Source: Chloroflexota bacterium (GTDB lineage: Bacteria > Chloroflexota > UBA5177 > JANWHV01). From it: 21,201 nt of DNA. The notes below the pieces were generated by a model. That model saw nothing but the letters and a program-made list of their open reading frames with translations. It had not been told where the DNA came from and ran no database searches. The translations under genes and the position numbers were made by a program. The stretch covers positions 1 to 21,201 of the forward strand of contig JAQBPC010000619.1 of NCBI GenBank assembly GCA_028287725.1, in the 5' to 3' direction. Shown here one piece after another: positions 7,939-16,886 of this stretch (its first letter is position 1; each line of letters starts with the position of its first letter).

Positions 7939-8987
7939 ACGCGCCGTTACTCGAGGTACGCAACCTGAAGCGCTATTTCCACGCATCGCGGACGGGAGGA
8001 CTGCTTGGCGGCGTCCCGCGGCTGGTACGCGCCGTCGACGATGTCTCCCTTACCCTGGAAAAAGGCGAGACGCTTGGGCTGGTCGGCGAGTCGGGCTGCG
8101 GCAAGAGCACGCTGGGTCGGGCCATGCTGCGGCTGATCGAGCCGACGTCCGGGCAGGTACTCCTCGATGGGCAGGACATCATGGCGCTGCGAGGCGGGGA
8201 TTTACGCAAGGTTCGCCAGTGGATGCAGATGGTCTTTCAGGATCCTTACTCCTCGCTCAATCCCCGTATGCGCGTGAGCGCCATCCTGCGCGAGCCACTC
8301 GATATCTTCCACATCGGCACCTCGCTGGAGCGGAGCCGGCGCGTGAGCGCGCTGCTCGAGCGTGTGGGATTGGATGCTTCCTTCGCGCGGCGTTTCCCGC
8401 ACGATCTGAGTGGCGGGCAGCGGCAGCGCGTGGGCATCGCGGCGGCACTGGCGCTGGAGCCACGGGTGATCGTGGCCGACGAGCCGGTGAGCGCGCTGGA
8501 TGTCTCAGTGCAGGCGCAGATCCTGAACCTATTTCACCAGCTGCAGCGCGATCTCCGGCTCGGTATCGTGTTTGTCGCGCATAACCTCGACGTCGTGCAG
8601 CACGTAAGCGATAGGGTCGCGGTGATGTACCTGGGCAAGATCGTGGAGACCGCGCCTACCGCCCTGCTCTTCGCCGCGCCGCAACATCCGTATACTCAAG
8701 CGCTCCTCTCGGCCATCCCAGTAGCGGATCCCTCGCAGCCAATTCGTGCACAAGTCCTGCTAGGGGAGGTGCCAAGCCCGATAGACCCGCCCATGGGCTG
8801 CCGCTTCCACCCTCGGTGCCCGTTGGCCGAGGATATCTGCAAGCGCGTCGAGCCGGCGCTGCTCGCCTATGGGCCAGGCACGGCCGTGGCATGCCATGTT
8901 GCCATGCGAAGTCTGGGAGTAGAGGCGTCGAGCGGGAGTCACGCCGGAGTGGCGGGGCAAGGTGACGCGGAGGAGCGTAGGTCATAG
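7935..8987 (+). CDS. ABC transporter ATP-binding protein, DppF/OppF type
   Basis: The 350-residue second ATPase pairs with the DppD-type subunit. Walker A GESGCGKST (51-59), Q-loop MVFQDPYSSLNPRM, signature LSGGQRQRVGIA, Walker B VIVADEPVSALDVS and switch His in VFVAHNLDVV are intact. The insertion between the first strands (FHASRTGGLLGG) is typical of DppF. The C-terminal GCRFHPRCPLAEDIC plus AVACHV repeats the cysteine pattern of the partner. Two small departures are seen: the signature continues IAAALALEP where IARALALEP is usual, and the H-loop reads AHNLD rather than SHDLS. A low-complexity tail of about 30 residues (SSGSHAGVAGQGDAEERRS at the end) follows the family domain. It is the last gene of the operon; 112 bases separate it from the hydrolase. 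Confidence 0.93.
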   Translation: MNAPLLEVRNLKRYFHASRTGGLLGGVPRLVRAVDDVSLTLEKGETLGLVGESGCGKSTLGRAMLRLIEPTSGQVLLDGQDIMALRGGDLRKVRQWMQMVFQDPYSSLNPRMRVSAILREPLDIFHIGTSLERSRRVSALLERVGLDASFARRFPHDLSGGQRQRVGIAAALALEPRVIVADEPVSALDVSVQAQILNLFHQLQRDLRLGIVFVAHNLDVVQHVSDRVAVMYLGKIVETAPTALLFAAPQHPYTQALLSAIPVADPSQPIRAQVLLGEVPSPIDPPMGCRFHPRCPLAEDICKRVEPALLAYGPGTAVACHVAMRSLGVEASSGSHAGVAGQGDAEERRS

Positions 8988-9099
8988 GAAATGCTAGGGC
9001 CGGGAGAGGTGCCTGCGGGAGCAGCTTGGAGCTCGTAAGATGATGAAGGTGTGCGCTCGAGGCACGCGCTGGATGAGCTGAAAAGAGAGGGAATCGCAC

Positions 9100-9888
9100 A
9101 TGCCGACGACGAAAGCGAATGGCATCACGATCAATTATGAAGTTCATGGAGATGGGTCGCCGCTGCTGCTGATCAACGGCTTGGCCGATGATCTCAGCGC
9201 CTGGGGCTACCAGATCGACGAGTTCGCTCAGCACTATAAGACGATCGTCTTCGATAACCGCGGCATTGGCGGCACGGAGAAGCCGGCCGGTGGTTACACC
9301 ACCCGGCAGATGGCCGCCGACGCCAAGGAGCTGCTCGACGCACTGGGAATCGAACGCGCCCATGTGCTGGGCGTCTCCATGGGCGGCATGATCGCGCAGG
9401 AGTTCGCTATCGCCTATCCAGGCACAGTCGACAAGTTGTTACTCTGCTGCACATGTAGCGAGCCGAGCGAGGCTAACAAACGCCTTTACCGCATCTGGGA
9501 AGAGACGGCGCCGATACTGGGCCTGGGACAGATGATGAAGGAAGTGCTGCTGTGGTGCTTCACGCCGGAGTTCTTGCAACAGCACCCCAATGTCGCCCAG
9601 GAGACCGAGGAGGCACTCACCGGGATCACGCAGCCGGTCGAGGCGTATCTCTCTCAGCTCAACAGCATTCAAGTGCACAATGCCACGGCCCGGCTGGGCC
9701 AGATCGACGCGCCGACCCTGGTGTTGGGCGCGCCGAAAGACTTGATTTTCCCGCCGTTCCAGTCTGAGCAGCTGCGCGCGGGCATCGGCGGATCGCAACT
9801 GAGATTTACCGAGCATGGCGGCCATGGCTACCAGTGGGAGGCCGCGGACGAATTCAACAGTGCGGTTCTGGAGTTCCTCCGCGCCTAA
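9100..9888 (+). CDS. Alpha/beta-fold hydrolase
   Basis: The 262-residue product is a single alpha/beta-hydrolase domain without signal peptide, so probably cytosolic. The nucleophile elbow GVSMGG puts Ser at residue 93. The acid is probably Asp214 (LVLGAPKDLIFPP) and the base His242 (HGGHGYQWE). The N-terminus MPTTKANGITINYEVHGDGS and FDNRGIGGTEKP (oxyanion-side loop) resemble the 3-oxoadipate enol-lactonase/haloperoxidase-like subfamily, but esterase, peptidase and lactonase members share these traits, so no substrate is assigned. The ATG follows GAGAGGGA at good spacing. It may be read through from the peptide importer 112 bases upstream, which would fit a role on an imported compound, but it also may have its own promoter. 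Convergent with the Nramp gene at 28 bases. Confidence 0.88.
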   Translation: MPTTKANGITINYEVHGDGSPLLLINGLADDLSAWGYQIDEFAQHYKTIVFDNRGIGGTEKPAGGYTTRQMAADAKELLDALGIERAHVLGVSMGGMIAQEFAIAYPGTVDKLLLCCTCSEPSEANKRLYRIWEETAPILGLGQMMKEVLLWCFTPEFLQQHPNVAQETEEALTGITQPVEAYLSQLNSIQVHNATARLGQIDAPTLVLGAPKDLIFPPFQSEQLRAGIGGSQLRFTEHGGHGYQWEAADEFNSAVLEFLRA

Positions 9889-9916
9889 CGGCGTAATGGT
9901 GGAATGAGAATACTTC

Positions 9917-11188
9917 TTAAAGTCCGTTCGGGAAAACCTGCTGCAAAAGGTAGATGAGGGAGGCCGCGCTTACGACCAAGGTCACGAGCCAGCCCGCAAT
10001 CGCCAGCCCGCGTCCAACGCGATGTTTGCCCATGGCGTTAGGATTCCGGGCAGCCAACATCATGAATGCCAGCGTCACCGGTGTGGCCAGACCGGCGGCG
10101 AGGGAGCTGAAAAATAGCAGCTGGATCGGGCTGACGCCTGCGAGCGTGATACCCACGCCCGCGGTCAGGCTGAGCAGAAGGGCTACATAGAAAGCAGGCG
10201 CGTGCGAGAACCGCGCATCCAGGTCGCCCCGCCAGCCGAAGGCCTCTGCCATGACATAGGCGCTGGTACCGGCGAGCACGGGTACGGCGAGCACCGCCGA
10301 TGCCAGCAAGCCTATGCCGAAGACAACCGACGCCATCTGGCCTGCTACCGGCGCCAACGCCGCGGCCGCATCTTGCGCCGTCTGGACGGTCTTGTGGTGC
10401 ACGCCAAGGGTTGCCCCTGTCGCCACCACGATGAAGTAGCAGATGATCCCGGCGGCAACCATCCCAAGCCCGGCATCCAGCTGAACGAGCCCGAGCCGGT
10501 GGAGTGGTGGCCGCTCCTGGGCCGTTTCGATCGTCTCCCACACGTAGGCGTAGCTAGTCAGGGTGGTACCGAGCAAGGCAAGGGCGCCGGAAATGTAATT
10601 CGAGGAGAAGGAGAGATGCGGCACAAGTGTGTCGTGCAGGACCTGGCCCCAGTTAGGATGTGCCAGGAAGGCCGCGGCGATGTACGCGAGGAAGACCAAC
10701 AACACGTAGCGGAGCACCCGTTGCACGGCGTTGTAACTTCCAATGACAAGCAGACCGCCGACGATAGCCGCGAATGGAATAATGAACCACTGGTAGGGCC
10801 ATCCTGTCAGTAGCGACAGGGCTGCTCCGCCGCCCTCAAGGTCGGCTCCCAGGGTGATAATGTTGACTCCCAGCACCAGGAATAATGCGAGTAGTCCCCC
10901 GGCCATACCGTAATGCGTGCGGATGACGTCCTCAAGACCAGTCTTGCAGACCGCACCGATGGCGGCGCCAATCACCTGCACCACGACCAGCATGGGGATT
11001 ACCAGCACCATGAGCCAGGCAAGGCCGAACGTGGTCGTCGAGCCGATCACGGCCAGGGTAGCAACGGTAGTAGGGTCGATGTCCGAGGCGCCGGCCACCA
11101 ATCCAGGACCAAGGACCCATAGCAGCGCCATCGGCTGGCGTTTGAGTAAGCGCCATACCGAGACGGAATGCTCTTCAGTCTGGGCCAT
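9917..11188 (-). CDS. Nramp-family (SLC11-like) transporter, divergent ion-binding motifs
   Basis: The 423-residue membrane protein has about 11 hydrophobic segments with the Nramp fold order. The first helix reads GPGLVAGASDIDPTTVATL, where canonical Nramp proteins have DPGN; here it is DPTT (residues 38-41). The sixth helix, canonically MPHN, reads GTTLTSYAYVWETIETAQE (about 207-225), close to the TTISPYLFFWQ type of a widespread divergent bacterial clade. Canonical members import Mn2+ or Fe2+ with protons through these two motifs; the ligands are changed here, so substrate assignment would be unsafe. Other conserved stretches are SYNAVQRVLRYVLLVFLAYI and VLAGTSAYVMAEAFGW. The ATG at 11188 has only a weak GAG upstream. 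No metal-responsive operator is recognised. Confidence 0.9.
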   Translation of the reverse strand: MAQTEEHSVSVWRLLKRQPMALLWVLGPGLVAGASDIDPTTVATLAVIGSTTTFGLAWLMVLVIPMLVVVQVIGAAIGAVCKTGLEDVIRTHYGMAGGLLALFLVLGVNIITLGADLEGGGAALSLLTGWPYQWFIIPFAAIVGGLLVIGSYNAVQRVLRYVLLVFLAYIAAAFLAHPNWGQVLHDTLVPHLSFSSNYISGALALLGTTLTSYAYVWETIETAQERPPLHRLGLVQLDAGLGMVAAGIICYFIVVATGATLGVHHKTVQTAQDAAAALAPVAGQMASVVFGIGLLASAVLAVPVLAGTSAYVMAEAFGWRGDLDARFSHAPAFYVALLLSLTAGVGITLAGVSPIQLLFFSSLAAGLATPVTLAFMMLAARNPNAMGKHRVGRGLAIAGWLVTLVVSAASLIYLLQQVFPNGL

Positions 11189-12020
11189 TAGGCTAGCTCA
11201 GCTCGTTGTGTATGTACCTCACATCTGCACATTGACGGGCAATCCACGTAAATCTGCAGCCACTGGGCACATCCATGAGCCCATTTACCATCCCCATGAT
11301 AGGGATCGCAAGATGCCTGGCGTCATGCCAAAAATGGAGGTTTGGCATCGCTCAACGGTGGCCGGCATGGTGCCCCCCAGCTTCGATCATGGTAGTGTCC
11401 AGAGTGGCGTTTGTCCATCGTCGCTATTTCGTAGAGGCTAGTAATACGCGCGACGCACATATCTCGTCCAGGGCGCAGGCCCTGAAAGTGTGGCGGCGGC
11501 CATGGCATTTGACTCTTACGCTATCCTTGTACAGTCTTAAGATGAACTGTGGCGATTTGTCCAGCCTTTAAGGGCTTGTCCGGATTCCGTGTTGAGTCTA
11601 AGATAGCACTATCCAGTACCGGCAATGGCGACGAGGACCGATGGTTGGTGCCGCATACCATTCGGGCTTTCGTTGCCGGCGAAGTTGCGTCGCGGGCACG
11701 CATGGAGATTGGTAGCGCGTAGCGCAAAAAGTCGAAACAAATTCGGGGCTGCGCGAGGGCAGGAGCGTGCGCTGCAAACCTGCCTCTTCAAGCACTGTCC
11801 CCGACGCCATGGCACCGGTAGTTGCGCCCGGTGCCCGGCAAGGAAGTGGTCATCGGCCCATTTGTCCCATAACCGGCAGGTTGACTGCCAATCTCGGCAA
11901 GCCAGAGAAAATAACTGATCTTGTCGTCGGTCCACAAGACCTACAGGCCGCACCACGCGCTTGGCCGGAAAGGTGACCTTGCTCACGCTTGGGCGCATTA
12001 GACCGCTGGCTGCCCGCATT
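11189..12020. other. About 830 bases without a convincing gene
   Basis: Open frames up to 173 codons exist on both strands, but their products lack hydrophobic periodicity, recognised motifs or ribosome sites and overlap each other. A 6-bp stem CAGGGC/GCCCTG with a 4-base loop lies at 11469-11484. TTGACT at 11509-11514 resembles a -35 box, but the best -10 (TACAGT, 11530-11535) is only 15 bases away. The region may hold the promoters of the Nramp gene (left) and the glycosyltransferase genes (right), or decayed sequence. Nothing more can be supported. Confidence 0.4.
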
Positions 12021-13223
12021 ATGGGTCCGGGCACTGGGCAACAGGAGGTGGAGCGGTTATCCAGCCGCCAACACAGCCTGGCGATCGCGCTGCAGGTATT
12101 CGTTGCCAACCGTATCGTGTTGATCATCATCAGCCTGCTGACAGGAAGGCTGTTTTATGATGTCCCGCGACTGGCGCGTGATTTGCTGCCCCTCTGGTAT
12201 CGCTGGGATGTCCTCTGGTACGTCCGTCTGGCGGACCATGGTTACGTGTGGCATTCACCGCCTGTCCAGTCGGACCTCGCGTTCTTTCCACTGTACCCAC
12301 TTAGCATGCATGCGCTGACGCTCGTCACGCCGTTCTCGGCGTATACCGCGGGCCTGTTCGTGACGACTGTGAGCTTCGCGGCTGCGCTGTATCTGTTCCA
12401 CCGCTTGCTCCTGCACGACTTCGATGCCGCCGTGGCCGAGCGTACGGTCTTCTATCTTGGTCTGTTCCCTACCGCATTGTTCTTCTTCACGACCTATTCG
12501 GAAGCACTCTACCTCCTTTGCTGCATTGGCTGCGTCTACGCACTTCGGCTTCGCCGCTGGTGGATCGCTGGGTTATGCGGAATGGCCGCGACACTGACGC
12601 GCCAGCTCGGCTTGCTGTTGGTCGTCCCGTTTGCGGTCGAGCTGTTCACGTACTGGCGGCAGCAACAACCGTATCACCCGGATCGGCGAAGTAGCCCGTT
12701 GTTGGCACTCGCACTGATCCCTACAGGCCTTCTCGTCTTCATGGCATATCTCCAGATAAAGTTCGGCGATGCGCTGCTGTTCCTGCGCGCGCAGATCGCC
12801 TGGCGTCGCACGCTCGCCCCGCCCTGGCAAGGTCCGCTGCAGGATGCAGGCCAGGCCCTCCATTTGGTCGGACATTTTTCCGAGCACACGCGGGGCGCGC
12901 TGGAAGTACTGTCGCTGATTGACCTTACATTTCTGGTGCTGTTCGTCGTCCTGGTAGCGCTGGGCGCCAGGACGCTTCCGCGCTCCTACACGATCTATGC
13001 GAGCGTGGTACTGTTTGTGATCCTCGTCAATCCCGCGTACGGTCGCGGGCAGCCCCTGGCGCTTCTTTCCGTGCCGCGGTTCGAGTTGACACTCTTTCCT
13101 CCCTTCATCGGGCTGGGCCTGCTCGGACGCTCGCGTACCGTGGACCTGTTTCTGATGATCATGTCCGTTAGCCTGCTCGCGCTCTTCACGATAGTCTTTG
13201 TGCGGGGCCGATGGATAGCGTGA
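12021..13223 (+). CDS. PIG-V-like membrane mannosyltransferase family protein (GT-C)
   Basis: The 400-residue product is a polytopic membrane protein of the GT-C type. Family marks are RWDVLWYVRLADHGY (about residues 61-75) and LAFFPLYPLSMHAL (about 86-99), which match the W-D-x-x-x-Y and FFPLYP signatures of PIG-V-related mannosyltransferases. GMAATLTRQLGLLLVVP and VPRFELTLFPPFIGL also occur in this family. Known relatives transfer mannose from polyprenyl-phosphate mannose to lipid or glycan acceptors on the outer side of the membrane; the acceptor here is unknown. The start is uncertain: ATG 12021 gives 19 residues before the first helix, while TTG 11961 and GTG 11973 are alternatives. AGGAGG at 12042-12047 has no fitting start codon. 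It overlaps the GT87 gene by 13 bases. Confidence 0.82.
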   Translation: MGPGTGQQEVERLSSRQHSLAIALQVFVANRIVLIIISLLTGRLFYDVPRLARDLLPLWYRWDVLWYVRLADHGYVWHSPPVQSDLAFFPLYPLSMHALTLVTPFSAYTAGLFVTTVSFAAALYLFHRLLLHDFDAAVAERTVFYLGLFPTALFFFTTYSEALYLLCCIGCVYALRLRRWWIAGLCGMAATLTRQLGLLLVVPFAVELFTYWRQQQPYHPDRRSSPLLALALIPTGLLVFMAYLQIKFGDALLFLRAQIAWRRTLAPPWQGPLQDAGQALHLVGHFSEHTRGALEVLSLIDLTFLVLFVVLVALGARTLPRSYTIYASVVLFVILVNPAYGRGQPLALLSVPRFELTLFPPFIGLGLLGRSRTVDLFLMIMSVSLLALFTIVFVRGRWIA

Positions 13224-14578
13224 TCGCCTTGATCGCGCGCTGGGAAAGCCTTGGTCGGCGCGCGTTGCCGCAACGCTATCCGCGCGGCGTCCAGCTGGCC
13301 CTGAGTGTCGCCCTGCTCCTTCTCGTGGGCGGAGCCCTGCTCAGGGATCTCATGTACCTGCGCAGCGTTCCCGGCATGATCCCCATTGACGATGTTTTCG
13401 CCTATGAGTGCTACGCACGGGCATTCTGGCATGGCACACGTGCACTTGCGGACGGCCCACTGATTCAGTACTGTGGCGATCATCGCTGGCTGTTCTGGAC
13501 AGCGCCGCCGCAGGCCTTCCATACGCTGCCGCGCGAGTATCCGGCCCCATCCTTGGCACTCTTCTCGCTACCGCTGCTTTGGCCTTTCGCTTCCTATTCG
13601 ATGACCTACATGGTGCTGCTCGCAGTGGTGGTCTTCAGCGTCACGGCCTACCTCGTCGTGCGGCGCCTGCTGCTCTGCGCGGCAGCCTTTGCCCTCTATG
13701 TGCTGGTCGGCGGATGGGCCACGGCGCTGGCGCGCTACGACCTGGTACCTGGGGTGCTCGTGCTCGTTGCACTGATCCTGGCCGAGCGCTCGCGCTACAT
13801 ACCTGCGTACCTGATGCTCGCGGCCGCAGCGTTACTGAAGGTGTATCCCGGCTTCGTGGCGCTGGTACTGGCCTTACAGCAGTGGGGCGCGGGCGGCGCC
13901 TTTCCTCGTCGAGCGGCGGCGGTGTTTTCCCTTGCGATCCTGGCCGGGCTGCTGCCCGGCGCGTTGCTCAATCCATCCGGCTTCCTTGGACCGCTCAGCT
14001 ATAACGGGATACGCCCGCCGCAGATCGAGTCGATACCCGGCTCGCTGCTCTGGCTGAGCGGCAAGATCGGCGGCGACGTGCACGTGCGGCTGACCTACCA
14101 CTCCGTCAACGTGCTGGGCACGCTGGCCGGGCCGGTATCCTGGATCGCAACGCTGCTCTTCATTGCCGGGGTTGCGCTCGTTTGCCTTCGCGCCTGGCGA
14201 GGTCAAGATAGCCTGGGTCGATCGTTTGTGCTGGTGCTGCTGGTGATGCTCAGCACCAGTAAGCTGCTTAGCCCACAGTATCTGCTCTGGCTGTTCCCGG
14301 TCGTCGCCTATGTCGAGGGCCTGCGGCTGCGGTGGCTGGCGGTGGCACTGCTGACCGTGCTCATCTATCCATACGGCTATGGATTGGATCTCAGCATCGT
14401 GCGACTACCCGATCATCCACTGTTCATGAACGCTATCTTAGCGCGTAACGCCGTGCTGGTCGCGGTCACCATTGCCTATCTGACCGTGCCGAAGCAGGTT
14501 TCAACAGTGGACCAGGCCCCTGCTCCGAACCGCGATCCACGCCGACTCCAGCCGCGCCATACACTCGTTTCTACTTAA
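13211..14578 (+). CDS. GT87/DUF2029 family membrane glycosyltransferase
   Basis: The 455-residue membrane protein has roughly 10-12 hydrophobic segments. The DUF2029 (GT87) pattern is seen in IPIDDVFAYECYARAFWHG (residues about 58-76, with the acidic pair at the position of the catalytic Asp in this family), REYPAPSLALFSLPLLWP (about 108-125), ARYDLVPG (about 174), LLKVYPGFVAL (about 208) and STSKLLSPQYLLWLFPVVA (about 348-366). Mycobacterial PimE, the best known member, is a polyprenyl-phosphate-mannose-dependent alpha-1,2-mannosyltransferase. The ATG lies inside the upstream gene (13-base overlap), so both enzymes are probably co-translated and act on the same glycan. A 25-residue polar tail ends the protein. 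Its stop lies inside the convergent GH92 gene. Confidence 0.87.
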   Translation: MDSVIALIARWESLGRRALPQRYPRGVQLALSVALLLLVGGALLRDLMYLRSVPGMIPIDDVFAYECYARAFWHGTRALADGPLIQYCGDHRWLFWTAPPQAFHTLPREYPAPSLALFSLPLLWPFASYSMTYMVLLAVVVFSVTAYLVVRRLLLCAAAFALYVLVGGWATALARYDLVPGVLVLVALILAERSRYIPAYLMLAAAALLKVYPGFVALVLALQQWGAGGAFPRRAAAVFSLAILAGLLPGALLNPSGFLGPLSYNGIRPPQIESIPGSLLWLSGKIGGDVHVRLTYHSVNVLGTLAGPVSWIATLLFIAGVALVCLRAWRGQDSLGRSFVLVLLVMLSTSKLLSPQYLLWLFPVVAYVEGLRLRWLAVALLTVLIYPYGYGLDLSIVRLPDHPLFMNAILARNAVLVAVTIAYLTVPKQVSTVDQAPAPNRDPRRLQPRHTLVST

Positions 14579-16886
14579 CAGCCGGCGGATAGGCAAAGGA
14601 CGGCGGCGCTTGGCTCGGGTCGCTGCCCCAGGTCGTATTCGGACTGGAGCCGAGGGTGAATTGTACTGTGCCCCCACCTGCTACGGACGCGAAGGGAATC
14701 CAGGGGCTGTTGTAGGGCCGGCCGTTCAGCCGCAGACGTTGTATATACGGCGCGTTGTCTGCTGCGCCATCACCGGTAATGCGCAGCAGCTGGCCGTGGG
14801 CCAGGCGCACCGTCACGTTTGAGAAGAGCGGGCTGCCTACCGCGAAGCCGGCTACTCCCGGAATCTCCGGATACAGTCCCATGGCCGCGAAGACGTACCA
14901 GGACGACAGCGCGCCACCGTCGTCATTGCCTACGAGGCCGCCGGGCGTGGCGTGGAAGAGCTGCAACTCGATCCTGCGCACCACATCCTGCGTGCGGTAG
15001 GGGGCACCGGCGAAATCATACACCCAGGGCACCCCGAACCCGGGCTCATTGCCCATAAACGCATACGGGCTGTTTGGCCCGGCATTGAGCTCTGAGAAAT
15101 GGTTATCCAGCCGCTGGATCACCTTCGCGTTGCCTCCCATGGCATCGAACAGCCCACGTAGGTTGAAGGGCACCATCCAGGTATACTGGGCGCCGTCGCT
15201 CTCTCGGAATCCATCCTGGCTCGTGGGATTGAAGTTGGCGATGTACGATCCATCGGGGTTGCGCGGCTCAATGTAGCCCGTCGCTGGGTTGAAGAGATTC
15301 CGCCAGTTCTGGGCACGCTGCAGATAGAGACGGTACTTGGCGGTATCCCCCAACGCCTGGGCGAACTGGGAGATGGCGAAGTCGTCGCTGGCGTACTCCA
15401 GGGTAATCGCCGCGGACCCGCCGCCGGTCGCCTGCGAGACATAGCCCTTGCTCAGATAGCTATCCAAGCCCTCTCGCACCTGGTTCCGGCCCGAGAGCGT
15501 GCCCGGCCGCGAGGCGCCGGCATCCATGGCCTGCAGGGCTCCATGTGTGTCGAAGTGCCGGGCTCCGAAGGCGTAGCCGGTGGCGATCACGATGTCCTGC
15601 GAGTCGCCGATCATGCCGCCGGAGTTGTCGTTCGCCACTTGCCAGCGCGGTAGACCCCCGCCGCCCTGCTGGGCATCCGCGACCAGCGATTGCAGCATGT
15701 CGCTCGTCTCCGCCGGCTCGAGGAGTGCCCGCAGGCGGATCAGCGAGCGGTGCATGTCCCAGCCGGGAAAGTTCTCGTACTGGGTGTAGCCCTTGGCGCT
15801 GTGGATTTGCCCGTCGAAGCCTATATACTGGCCGTTCACATCGCTAAAGACGTTGGGGTGGAAGAGGGTGTGGTAGAGGGCGGTGTAGAAGATGGTCCGC
15901 TCGTCCCTCGTTCCGCCGGTCACCTGGATCTGGTTCAGCTTCGCGTTCCAGGCAGCGCTTGCCGCGGCGCGGGCAGCGTTGAAGTCCCAGCTGCGGTTCT
16001 CGCGCTGCAGGTTGGCGCGGGCATTGGCGATACTGACGAACGAGATCCCGACCTTGACCTGGACCGTGGCAACGTTCTTGGTATCGAAGGTCAAAAAGGC
16101 GCCGGCTTGGCTGCCGCTGGAAGTACGCGATCCCGCGCTGACCTGCCCGCCTTGCCAGGTGCCGAAGCCGCTGAACGGGTGATCGAACGTGGCCGCGATA
16201 TAGACACGGTAGGAGTTGGTGCCGCAGAAGTTACCGCTGGACGCCGACCCCGTCACTTCATTCGACCCCACGATTTGGATGCCGGTACCCGAGCCGTTAT
16301 TGCCGGTGGCGCTGCCGCCGGCATTGATCAGCATGGTCGCCGTCGCTCCCGCGGGATAGGTAAACGACCCCATGCCCGTACGCGGCGTAACCGTCAGGGC
16401 GGTCTTCACGCCATTGCCCAGCAGCATGCTGTAGTAACCAGGCATCGCCGTTTCGTTGGTGTGCGAGAAGCTCGTGCCATAGGTGGACATATTCGCAGGC
16501 GACGCATTCACCTGGCTTACGATTGGCATAAATGGGAAATCCTGATATGCGCTGCAGCCTCGGCCACTGAAGTGCGTAAGGCTGAACCCGTTGACAACTG
16601 TCTGCCCGTAGCGGTAGCCGCCCGCGGCATTGGTCGAGTCGGGACTCCACTGCACCATGCCATGCGGATACGCCGCGCCGGGAAAGACATGGCCTCCATC
16701 GTTGCCGAAGTCAAAGCCCGGGCTGCTGGTCTCCGTGCCGATCAAGGGGTTCACGTACTGCACCAGAGGGAGGTCGCGGACCGCGACGTGGTGCCCTTTG
16801 CCTTTCGCCGTCGCGGGGAACGCCGCGGAGGCCGGCAGGCACACTAAGAGTAGAAAGCTAAGGAGCACGCGCCTACAGAGTGCCAT
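14571..16886 (-). CDS. Secreted glycoside hydrolase family 92 (alpha-mannosidase family)
   Basis: The 771-residue protein has a Sec signal peptide (MALCRRVLLSFLLLVCLPAS, cleavage near ASA at 19-21). GH92 landmarks are VNPLIGT (about 45), GHVFPGAAYPHGMVQWSPD (about 65-83), GFSLTHFSGRGC (about 100), YTALYHTLFHPNVFSDVNG, NFPGWDMHRSLIRL, QDGFRESDGAQYTWMVPFN (candidate acid Glu562), GNEPGFGVPWVYDFAG (612 onward) and GNDDGGALSSWYVFAAMG (653 onward, with the Asp pair that acts as base in characterised members). GH92 enzymes are Ca2+-dependent exo-alpha-mannosidases, mostly alpha-1,2 but with other linkages known. GNEPGF lacks the His often found two residues after P. The ATG at 16886 is chosen over the adjacent GTG (16889) because AGGAGG sits just upstream. 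The gene ends tail to tail with GT87, overlapping by 8 bases. Confidence 0.94.
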   Translation of the reverse strand: MALCRRVLLSFLLLVCLPASAAFPATAKGKGHHVAVRDLPLVQYVNPLIGTETSSPGFDFGNDGGHVFPGAAYPHGMVQWSPDSTNAAGGYRYGQTVVNGFSLTHFSGRGCSAYQDFPFMPIVSQVNASPANMSTYGTSFSHTNETAMPGYYSMLLGNGVKTALTVTPRTGMGSFTYPAGATATMLINAGGSATGNNGSGTGIQIVGSNEVTGSASSGNFCGTNSYRVYIAATFDHPFSGFGTWQGGQVSAGSRTSSGSQAGAFLTFDTKNVATVQVKVGISFVSIANARANLQRENRSWDFNAARAAASAAWNAKLNQIQVTGGTRDERTIFYTALYHTLFHPNVFSDVNGQYIGFDGQIHSAKGYTQYENFPGWDMHRSLIRLRALLEPAETSDMLQSLVADAQQGGGGLPRWQVANDNSGGMIGDSQDIVIATGYAFGARHFDTHGALQAMDAGASRPGTLSGRNQVREGLDSYLSKGYVSQATGGGSAAITLEYASDDFAISQFAQALGDTAKYRLYLQRAQNWRNLFNPATGYIEPRNPDGSYIANFNPTSQDGFRESDGAQYTWMVPFNLRGLFDAMGGNAKVIQRLDNHFSELNAGPNSPYAFMGNEPGFGVPWVYDFAGAPYRTQDVVRRIELQLFHATPGGLVGNDDGGALSSWYVFAAMGLYPEIPGVAGFAVGSPLFSNVTVRLAHGQLLRITGDGAADNAPYIQRLRLNGRPYNSPWIPFASVAGGGTVQFTLGSSPNTTWGSDPSQAPPSFAYPPAVK

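Noticed and set aside
11509..11543. TTGACT followed by TACAGT or TAAGAT as a promoter
   Set aside because: Spacings of 15 or 23 bases are poor and no gene begins within about 450 bases downstream.
11609..12130. 173-codon open frame on the minus strand in the gene-poor stretch
   Set aside because: The product is rich in Arg, Cys and Trp with no periodicity or motif, has no ribosome site, and runs into the start of the glycosyltransferase gene.
15690..16847. 385-codon open frame on the plus strand
   Set aside because: It is antisense to the GH92 gene; its product is low in hydrophobic core patterns and shows no motif.
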